The translations under genes were made by a program, and so were the position numbers. Of a DNA stretch of 5,065 nucleotides, positions 1-5,065 are shown one piece after another. This stretch comes from Candidatus Dadabacteria bacterium (GTDB lineage: Bacteria; J088). The stretch spans positions 1 through 5,065 of the forward strand of contig RFIY01000305.1 of NCBI GenBank assembly GCA_003695505.1. The letters are read 5' to 3'. The notes beneath the pieces were generated by a model, which was given only the letters and a program-made list of their open reading frames with translations, was not told where the DNA came from and searched no databases. The stretch's first letter is position 1; each line of letters begins with the position of its first letter.

Positions 1-1470
1 ACCTGGCGCCGGCTCACAGCCGAACTCGCCAATCTGGAAGCCTCGTTGCGTCCGCTCGCAGCCCGGTTTGCGGAAGATCCGGAATTGCAGGCCTTCGTTG
101 AACAGGGTAACGAAGCCGCACTGCAACAGGCGGCCGAGGCTGCCGAACGCGCGGCGGATCAGATCGCAGCGAAGGAACAGGAAATCGGCGCCATTCAGGA
201 AAAACTGCAGACCGCAGGCATGGATGGCGCCCTCGGCGCCGCGCGCGCCCGTGCAGCCGAAGCGCTGGCAGCGATCGGCGACGTCTACGACGACCAACTG
301 GAGCGTGCGGTCGCGACCAACCTCTGCAACGTGCTGCGCGAGCAATTCCGCAGCGAACAGGAGCCGGAGTTGTTGAAGCGCGCAAGGGTCTGGTTCGAAA
401 CGTTCACGCGTGGCGTCTGGTCTCTCGACATCGATGAACAAGGCGTGCTCGGCGGCCGGCTACCGGGCGAGCAACGCCTGCGTCCCCTGGATGAACTGTC
501 GACGGGCACGCGGATGCAACTGCTGCTGGCGATCAATCTCGCCTGGATCGAGGCCCGGGAGGACCAGGGTCCGAAGCTGCCGCTGTTTCTCGATGAGGCG
601 CTCACGGTCGCGGATGAAAGCCGCTTCCAGGAAATCGCCCGCGCACTGGAACAGGTTGCCGAGAACGGACGGCAGGTCATTTACCTTTGCGCCCGCCAGC
701 AGGATGCAGAAACCTGGCGCCACCTGACCGGCCATGCGGTGACGGTCATCGATCTGGGTAAGCTTCGTCGCCTCGACACACCGGAACTGCCCCCCCTGCC
801 CGACACCACCGCCTCAGTGCGACAGATCCCGCGTCCTGATCCCGCGAAGCTCGACGCCTGGGCAAAGGCGATCGGCGTTCCACCGATCCGGCGCTGGTCC
901 GAACCCGAGGCCATTCATCTGTTCCATCTGCTGGCGGACACGGACGCCCATGTCGAGCTGCTGTGGCAAATGCTCAACGACCTCGGCATCGACACACTCG
1001 GGCAGGCGGAATCCTTTTACGGCAAAGAACGACTGGCGCCCGACGTTCAGGAGCTGCTGGAACGCCGTGGTCGGATCGTCCGCGCCTGGCTGAACGCCGC
1101 TCGCGTCGGTCACGGGCGCCCTGTGGATCCGGCCGCGCTGCGTGCGGCGGAGATTTTCTCACCAACCTACATAGAGGAAGCTTGCGCGATCCTGCAGGAA
1201 AACGAGGGTGATGGGACGCTCTTGCTTGCCGCGACGCGCGGCGAAACGGCGGAGCGTCATTTTGAACGCATGCGCCACCGCGACGAAATTGCGGAACGAC
1301 TCGAAGACTGGCTTGCCGCCAACGAACACCTGCCCGGCATCGGCGAGCAGCTCCTGAGCGTCGAAGAACGCCTGCAAGCCACGATTCGCGATACACCGGC
1401 GGACATTCCACCGGAGAAAGTTCGGCGGGTCGTCGCGCTGCTGGAGCGTGCAATTCAGCCTGGCCAATGA
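1..1470 (+). CDS. SMC/Rad50/YhaN-like ABC ATPase, C-terminal part (5' end outside window)
   Basis: The frame is open from the first base and ends with TGA at 1468-1470, giving 489 residues of a larger protein; the TTG at 46 is only an internal codon. Residues about 10-110 are Ala/Glu/Gln-rich and helical, like the returning arm of an SMC-type coiled coil. Residues 122-142 (PELLKRARVWFETFTRGVWSL) match the stretch before the ATPase lobe in YhaN/SbcC-type proteins. The ABC signature is LSTGT (166-170), Walker B is LPLFLDE (193-199) and the D-loop surrounds ALTVAD (200-205). The switch segment IYLCARQQ (227-234) lacks the usual histidine. Walker A must lie upstream. A mostly helical extension of unrecognised type covers residues about 261-489. 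Known relatives use ATP-driven dimerisation to act on DNA in repair, chromosome organisation or phage defence; which applies here is not visible. The ATPase class is secure, the precise family is not. Confidence 0.85.
   Translation, partial: TWRRLTAELANLEASLRPLAARFAEDPELQAFVEQGNEAALQQAAEAAERAADQIAAKEQEIGAIQEKLQTAGMDGALGAARARAAEALAAIGDVYDDQLERAVATNLCNVLREQFRSEQEPELLKRARVWFETFTRGVWSLDIDEQGVLGGRLPGEQRLRPLDELSTGTRMQLLLAINLAWIEAREDQGPKLPLFLDEALTVADESRFQEIARALEQVAENGRQVIYLCARQQDAETWRHLTGHAVTVIDLGKLRRLDTPELPPLPDTTASVRQIPRPDPAKLDAWAKAIGVPPIRRWSEPEAIHLFHLLADTDAHVELLWQMLNDLGIDTLGQAESFYGKERLAPDVQELLERRGRIVRAWLNAARVGHGRPVDPAALRAAEIFSPTYIEEACAILQENEGDGTLLLAATRGETAERHFERMRHRDEIAERLEDWLAANEHLPGIGEQLLSVEERLQATIRDTPADIPPEKVRRVVALLERAIQPGQ
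781..1467 (+). other. Unrecognised C-terminal extension of the ABC ATPase
   Basis: SbcC- and YhaN-type ATPases normally end soon after the switch region. Here the protein continues for about 229 residues (261-489). It opens with a Pro-rich linker (LPPLPDTTASVRQIPRPDP), then becomes largely helical and charged. The segment around LLWQMLNDLGIDTLGQAESF (320-339) has a helix-turn-helix or helix-hairpin-helix look. The segment around HFERMRHRDEIAERLEDWL (residues 420-438) is a charged helix, and the end (KVRRVVALLERAI) is another. I recognise no catalytic motif. A DNA- or partner-binding domain is an inference from helicity and context only. Confidence 0.5.
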
Positions 1471-1507
1471 CCGGCGCGACACAACGCAGCCATTCGCTGC
1501 CCAACCC

Positions 1508-1536
1508 TTGACAACCTGAAACGCCACTGTTAGCGT
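1508..1536 (+). promoter_or_regulatory. Sigma-70-type promoter for the RHS gene
   Basis: A perfect -35 hexamer TTGACA (1508-1513) is followed by exactly 17 bp and then TAGCGT (1531-1536). TAGCGT keeps the three most conserved -10 positions (T1, A2, T6), and TGT directly before it (1528-1530) makes an extended -10. Transcription would start near 1542-1544, leaving a leader of about 36 nt before the ATG at 1579. The site is intergenic, 37 bp past the upstream stop codon, which is where a promoter for the downstream gene should lie. No operator or activator site was recognised nearby. Confidence 0.65.
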
Positions 1537-1566
1537 GCATGTAGTGTCTCGTTGCCTTCGGAGAAC

Positions 1567-1573
1567 AGGGGGG
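1567..1573 (+). promoter_or_regulatory. Ribosome binding site of the RHS gene
   Basis: AGGGGGG lies 5 nt before the ATG at 1579 and resembles the consensus AGGAGG. It decides the start: the frame is closed by TAG at 1531-1533, and the only other upstream in-frame candidate seen, TTG at 1552, has no comparable site. The ATG is also followed at once by a well-formed signal peptide. Confidence 0.75.
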
Positions 1574-1578
1574 TTGCG

Positions 1579-1674
1579 ATGCGCGCATCTGGCCGCACTT
1601 CACCTCGCCACCGCACCACGTTTCTGGTCGCTGCGCTGGTCACGACCGTGGTCTCTACGCTGCCCACATCCGCG
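1579..1674 (+). other. Predicted Sec signal peptide of the RHS protein
   Basis: The first 14 residues are basic (five Arg, one His). A hydrophobic core FLVAALVTTVVSTL (15-28) follows, then PTSA (29-32), giving a plausible signal peptidase I site after Ala32 (Thr at -3, Ala at -1) before FPSSPGYGG. There is no lipobox cysteine and no twin-arginine motif (RHRTT has His between the Arg residues). Export to the periplasm or beyond is inferred. An uncleaved signal anchor is the main alternative. Confidence 0.75.
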
Positions 1675-4600
1675 TTTCCGTCCAGTCCCGGCTATGGCGG
1701 GCTGAGCTTTACCGAGCTTGCGACCCCCGACCTGCTCTTGCCCGCGGGAGTACGCATCCATCCGCGCAGCGGGAACATCAGCGTCTCCGTGCCCCTGTTC
1801 TCCCGCCCCGCCTGGGGTATTCCTGTCGAGCTGCTTCTCCACTATTCACATGACAGGCGGCGCGTACCGTCGCCATATGGACACGGCTGGTGGCCGAGCG
1901 TCGCCGCCCGCACCGGTCGCGATACCGCCGGGAATATCCATATCACCTGGGGTGACGGCCATCACGATGTGCTGCAGGCTCCGGGCTACGCCCCACCGGC
2001 CACCCACCCCGACTGGCAGGTGACACTGTCCGGCAGCGCGCTGCAAAGCATCCGGACGGGTCGCGGTATCCGATATACCTTCTCGACGACCTCGGGTCTG
2101 CTGACGCGCGTCGAAGATCCGGATCAACAGGGCATCACGATTAGCTACGACGCACGCGGACGCGTCACGGCCGTCACTCACGACAACGGACGCACCTGGA
2201 CCTGGAGCTACGGCGGCGATGGCCGCCTGATCCGCATCACCGAAGACGCCGCGGGCCGCATCTGGCAATTCGGTTATGATGCCGACGGCAATCTGATTTC
2301 GGCGACCGATCCTGCCGGGCGCGCACACGGATTCGGCTATGACGCTGATCACCGCCTGACGACGAGGCTGACCAGCGACGGCCGAACCGGTACGCTTCGC
2401 TGGGGAACGGATGGAAGCGCCCTGGTGCCGGACCAATACACCTTTGCCGGATCCGTGTGGCAGTTTTCATGGAACGCGAGCGATCGGACGCTGCAGCAAA
2501 TCGACCCGGTCGGCGCGCAGTGGACGTTCGCCCTCGACGCCGCAGGACGGGTCACCGGTGTCGCCGATCCGGACAAAAACTGGACCCGATACCTGCTCGA
2601 CACGGTTGGACGCCCCACGCAGATCACCGATGCGCTGGGCAACGCATTCACCATCACCTGGGACGCACGAGGAAACCTCGTCTCGACAGCATCTCCGGCG
2701 GGCGAAACCAGTACGATCGTCTACAACAGCGGTGGCTACCTGCCGATCATACAGTACGACGCGGCGGGACAGCCCTGGCGAAATGCATTCGATACAGCCG
2801 GACGCCCCATAGCGATCACCGACCCACTGGGGCAGTCGCTACGAACGGTTTATGATGCGCACGGCCTTCCCATTGCGGTCACCGATGCTTCGGGACGCAC
2901 CGCAACGATCACCTATGACAACCTCGGGCGCCCGGTTGCGATGGACGCCGGTGACGGCCAGGCGATCCTCTACAGCTACGACGCCGCTGACCGTCTGGTC
3001 GCGGTCACGGATCCGACCGGCGTAACGATCCAGTTCGTATACGATGCAATCGACAATGTGATCGCGATCCTGCGCAACGGCACGCCAGTCATGCGGCGAT
3101 ATTACGACACCGCAGGCAATGTCACAGCCGTTAGCGACGGCATGGGGCGTATGCAATTCTTTCAATACGATACGGCCGGCAACCTTGCCGCCGCTGTGGC
3201 ACCCGACGGTGGCACGACGCGCTGGCTGCGAGATGCGCTCGGCAATGTCACGATGGAAATCGACCCCATGGGTCGCGCCGCGCACTATACCTACGATCTG
3301 AACGGCAGACTCCGCGAAATGACCGATACCGCCGGGCGTGTCAGCAGGTACATTTATGATGCCGCCGGGCAACTGATAGAGCGCCGAGACGGCGCGGATC
3401 AACCGTTGGTCACCTGGACGTACGATTCTGCAGGACGGCCCTCGCGTATTGTCTGGTCGAGCCGACTCGACCGTAGCAATTTTGACGCGATCACGCTGGA
3501 TTATCACTACGACGGCGTCGGCAACATCACCGAAGCCGTCGAGCAGACCGATTTCCTGGGTTCGCCGCGCACCAGCCGCGTTCGGGTCTGGTACGATGCC
3601 GCCGGACGTGTCACCGCAAGCAGCACCTGGATCGCCGACCCGACGGCCTCGCTGTCTGTCCTGACCACCCGCTACAGTTACGACGGCGCCGGCCGTCTGA
3701 AAACGTTGCAACTGCCATCCGCCGAGTGGCTCGGAGACACCGCGAACAACGTACAAATCTACAATTACGACGCTGCGGGGCGCCCGATGGCAACAACAAC
3801 GATCGCAATTCACAGTCAGGCCGGCCTGACCAGTCAGACGGTACTGAGCTGGTATGACGCTGCCGGTCGTGTCACCGGAACGAGCACGCGCGTCACCCCT
3901 GATGCAGAGATACAGCAGCTTCGTTATATATACGACGCGGCTGGTCGCGTCACCCAGATCGATGAACGCGGCGGCGCCGCGGCCAACCCCGCCTGGCAGA
4001 TCCGCACACGCTACTGGTACGATGCCGCCGACCAGGTGACGTTGGTGGCCTGGACCTACGACCCGGTCGGCGGGACTGATCCCTTTTCGATGGGCGTGAT
4101 TACGTCTTCGACCTGGCTGTATCGGGATGCCGCGGGGCGCCTGACCGGACAGGTCGAGGCCCGGACCGACAATCTGATGTCATCCGGCAGTGTGTGGTTC
4201 TGGCAACGTGACGCGTCAGGCTTGACGACCGGCGGCGTCCTTGGGCCTGATCTGGTCTCCGCCGCGCCGTTCGTGGTGACCCGCAATGCGGATGGCACGG
4301 TGTATGAATACTGGGACACGGTCACAGGACTGAGTCGCTTTTTCCAGGATCCGTGGGGCCGCGTTACCGCCGAGGTGCTCCCGGATCAAAACACCACCAT
4401 CAACTACAGCTACGATGCGAAAAGCAGACTCGTACAGTTGTGGATCTGGAAATCAGGCACCGTCGGCGCTGTCCCGACAATCAACCTCGCCTACGACGCC
4501 CTGAACCGGCTTAGTCGATATGACGTCAGGTACTTCTCGGTCGGTCCGTACAATGCGCCAGTCAATCATGGTGCCCGCCTCGCCTACGGCTCGCCGCGGC

Positions 4601-5065
4601 CGGTCGAAGCGATCGTCTACGACGTCTATTCGACGACCGATCCGTACCACAACAAGGATCGCAATGCCGTCTACACCTATGACAGGCCGGCCCAGAACCA
4701 GCCCGCAGATCTGCAAGCGGTCAGCCCATCGCACCGTAGCAGTACACAGGCGAATTTTGGTAGCTGGGGCAATGCTGTCAATGGTGGCGCATGTCTGACC
4801 GGACCGGGAGGCTGCACGGGTGGCGAGGTCACGTCCTTTGGTGGAATGGCGGATATGACCCTCTGGCCTGCCTCGCCCTTTGGCGACCCGTTTGCCAATC
4901 CATTCGTCGAGGCACCGGTACCAACGCAGAACAGCGAGGCGAAGTGGAATCAGTGGCCGTTCCTGATGGTTCCAGCCGGTCCCGCTCTGTCATCACCACA
5001 GGCCGCCGCACCATCCGCGCTGCTGGCTCCAACCACGATTTCGCTGCAAGGCCTCACGACAGGAT
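1579..5065 (+). CDS. Secreted RHS/YD-repeat protein (3' end outside window)
   Basis: The frame runs from ATG 1579 to the window edge with no stop: 1162 codons and still open. Residues 1-32 look like a Sec signal peptide. Residues about 55-135 resemble the N-terminal region of RHS proteins: RIHPRSGNISVSVPLF (59-74) matches the usual 'NPxTGNLxLSxxDL' pattern, followed by HYSHD (88-92), YGHGWW (100-105) and WGDG (124-127). YD repeats fill residues about 190-990, with units such as YDAAGRVT and mid-unit DPxG motifs. Residues about 990-1162 are non-repetitive. In known RHS and Tc-toxin proteins such repeats form a beta-strand shell around a C-terminal polypeptide, often a toxin released by cleavage at the core motif. 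That core (DPxGLxGGxNxY-like) is not reached here. There is no PAAR or VgrG-like domain at the start, so Sec export is more likely than type VI loading. It could be a contact-dependent toxin, a surface protein or a degenerate RHS relative. Confidence 0.93.
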   Translation, partial: MRASGRTSPRHRTTFLVAALVTTVVSTLPTSAFPSSPGYGGLSFTELATPDLLLPAGVRIHPRSGNISVSVPLFSRPAWGIPVELLLHYSHDRRRVPSPYGHGWWPSVAARTGRDTAGNIHITWGDGHHDVLQAPGYAPPATHPDWQVTLSGSALQSIRTGRGIRYTFSTTSGLLTRVEDPDQQGITISYDARGRVTAVTHDNGRTWTWSYGGDGRLIRITEDAAGRIWQFGYDADGNLISATDPAGRAHGFGYDADHRLTTRLTSDGRTGTLRWGTDGSALVPDQYTFAGSVWQFSWNASDRTLQQIDPVGAQWTFALDAAGRVTGVADPDKNWTRYLLDTVGRPTQITDALGNAFTITWDARGNLVSTASPAGETSTIVYNSGGYLPIIQYDAAGQPWRNAFDTAGRPIAITDPLGQSLRTVYDAHGLPIAVTDASGRTATITYDNLGRPVAMDAGDGQAILYSYDAADRLVAVTDPTGVTIQFVYDAIDNVIAILRNGTPVMRRYYDTAGNVTAVSDGMGRMQFFQYDTAGNLAAAVAPDGGTTRWLRDALGNVTMEIDPMGRAAHYTYDLNGRLREMTDTAGRVSRYIYDAAGQLIERRDGADQPLVTWTYDSAGRPSRIVWSSRLDRSNFDAITLDYHYDGVGNITEAVEQTDFLGSPRTSRVRVWYDAAGRVTASSTWIADPTASLSVLTTRYSYDGAGRLKTLQLPSAEWLGDTANNVQIYNYDAAGRPMATTTIAIHSQAGLTSQTVLSWYDAAGRVTGTSTRVTPDAEIQQLRYIYDAAGRVTQIDERGGAAANPAWQIRTRYWYDAADQVTLVAWTYDPVGGTDPFSMGVITSSTWLYRDAAGRLTGQVEARTDNLMSSGSVWFWQRDASGLTTGGVLGPDLVSAAPFVVTRNADGTVYEYWDTVTGLSRFFQDPWGRVTAEVLPDQNTTINYSYDAKSRLVQLWIWKSGTVGAVPTINLAYDALNRLSRYDVRYFSVGPYNAPVNHGARLAYGSPRPVEAIVYDVYSTTDPYHNKDRNAVYTYDRPAQNQPADLQAVSPSHRSSTQANFGSWGNAVNGGACLTGPGGCTGGEVTSFGGMADMTLWPASPFGDPFANPFVEAPVPTQNSEAKWNQWPFLMVPAGPALSSPQAAAPSALLAPTTISLQGLTTG
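2146..3420 (+). repeat. YD-repeat array 1, about 21 residues per unit (coding)
   Basis: Aligning the Tyr (or its substitute) of each YD motif gives residues 190, 211, 233, 254, 275, 298, 319, 340, 361, 382, 404, 425, 446, 467, 488, 509, 530, 551, 572 and 593, ending at 615. That is 20 units. Spacing is exactly 21 over residues 298-382 and 404-593, and 21-23 elsewhere. Each unit has a second DxxG turn near its middle, for example TDPAGRAHGFGYD, TDPLGQSLRTVYD and TDASGRTATITYD. Several units have lost the Tyr (LRWGTDG, FSWNASD, FALDAAG, WLRDALG) but keep the spacing. This is the classic RHS repeat geometry. Confidence 0.9.
3421..4518 (+). repeat. YD-repeat array 2, mostly 28-29 residues per unit (coding)
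   Basis: YD-equivalent positions fall at residues 615, 644, 672, 701, 730, 759, 785, 814, 849, 877, 912, 923, 945 and 972. The spacing is 29, 28, 29, 29, 29, 26, 29, 35, 28, 35, 11, 22 and 27. The YDxxGR half-unit is strongly kept (YDAAGRVT three times; YDGAGRL, YDAAGRP), but the mid-unit DPxG turn of array 1 is replaced by a longer variable segment rich in Thr/Ser, for example around SSTWIADPTASLSV (residues 680-693). Units near the end become irregular (LYRDAAGR, WQRDASG, YWDTVTG, QDPWGR). Confidence 0.8.
4519..5065 (+). other. Non-repetitive C-terminal tail of the RHS protein within the window
   Basis: From about residue 981 the YD periodicity stops. The stretch is rich in Tyr/Asn/Pro up to residue about 1040, then Gly/Pro/Ala-rich. 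It holds CLTGPGGC (Cys1072 and Cys1079), the only cysteines in the 1162 residues seen, and a Pro/Ala/Ser-rich run at 1136-1155. No RHS core motif, toxin signature or protease motif is recognisable. It may be the start of the effector region, a linker, or the approach to the natural C-terminus; the window ends before this can be told. Confidence 0.6.

Noticed and set aside
46-1470. Start of the ATPase gene at TTG 46
   Set aside because: The frame is open back to the first base of the window, codes for matching helical sequence before this point, and the ATPase needs an upstream Walker A. The TTG is an internal Leu codon.
1486-1500. Inverted repeat GCAGC-CATTC-GCTGC just after the ATPase stop, considered as a terminator
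   Set aside because: The stem is only 5 bp and is followed by CCAACCC with no T-run, so it does not fit an intrinsic terminator. It could be chance in GC-rich DNA.
974-1603. Minus-strand open frame of 209 codons covering the end of the ATPase gene and the intergenic region
   Set aside because: It overlaps the recognised ATPase frame and the promoter region, has an Arg/Ala/Pro-rich composition typical of a GC-rich shadow frame, and shows no family features.
2722-2790. Apparent half-length YD unit (YD-like motifs at residues 382, 393 and 404, 11 apart)
   Set aside because: Residue 393 is where every 21-residue unit has its mid-unit DxxG turn; here that turn happens to read YDAAG. The overall spacing of 382 to 404 is a normal 22.
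2839-3813. Long open frame of 324 codons on the minus strand inside the RHS gene
   Set aside because: It lies antisense to a clear, well-patterned RHS coding frame. Long antisense frames are common in GC-rich genes, and the 63-bp periodicity extends them; its protein is just a Val/Arg/Asp-rich mirror of the repeats with no recognisable domain.
1-5065. The ATPase and RHS genes as one two-gene system
   Set aside because: They share a strand, but 108 bp and a separate promoter divide them, both are incomplete, and no known pairing of these families supports a joint function.

Overview
This GC-rich window (a rough impression of about 60-65% G+C, not counted) holds two plus-strand genes, each cut by a window edge, and one short intergenic region of 108 bp. 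GC-biased codons, an E. coli-like sigma-70 promoter, an AGGGGGG ribosome binding site and a Sec-type signal peptide suggest a GC-rich Gram-negative bacterium, probably a proteobacterium. There is no rRNA, tRNA or other taxonomic marker, so this is a weak inference.

Positions 1-1470 are the 3' part of a gene for an SMC/Rad50/YhaN-like ABC ATPase. Visible are the end of a coiled-coil region, the ABC signature loop, Walker B and the D-loop, followed by an unusual helical extension of about 230 residues. The Walker A half lies upstream of the window. Family members act on DNA ends or chromosome structure, and many sit in repair or defence loci, but nothing here fixes the exact role.

Positions 1471-1578 carry a good sigma-70 promoter (TTGACA, a 17-bp spacer, then an extended -10) and a strong ribosome binding site. 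The second gene is therefore probably its own transcription unit.

Positions 1579-5065 are the first 1162 codons of a large RHS/YD-repeat protein that runs off the right edge without a stop. It has a signal peptide, an RHS-type N-terminal domain, a long YD-repeat region (residues about 190-990) and a non-repetitive Gly/Pro/Ala-rich tail with the only two cysteines seen. The YD repeats change period: about 21 residues in the first half, and mostly 28-29 in the second. The canonical RHS core motif, any C-terminal toxin and any immunity gene are not in the window.

I see no convincing new multi-gene system. The points most worth following are the two-period repeat region with its cysteine-bearing tail, and the C-terminal extension on the ATPase. 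No functional link between the two genes can be shown from this sequence. No tRNA, rRNA, CRISPR, transposase, attachment site or convincing terminator was seen.
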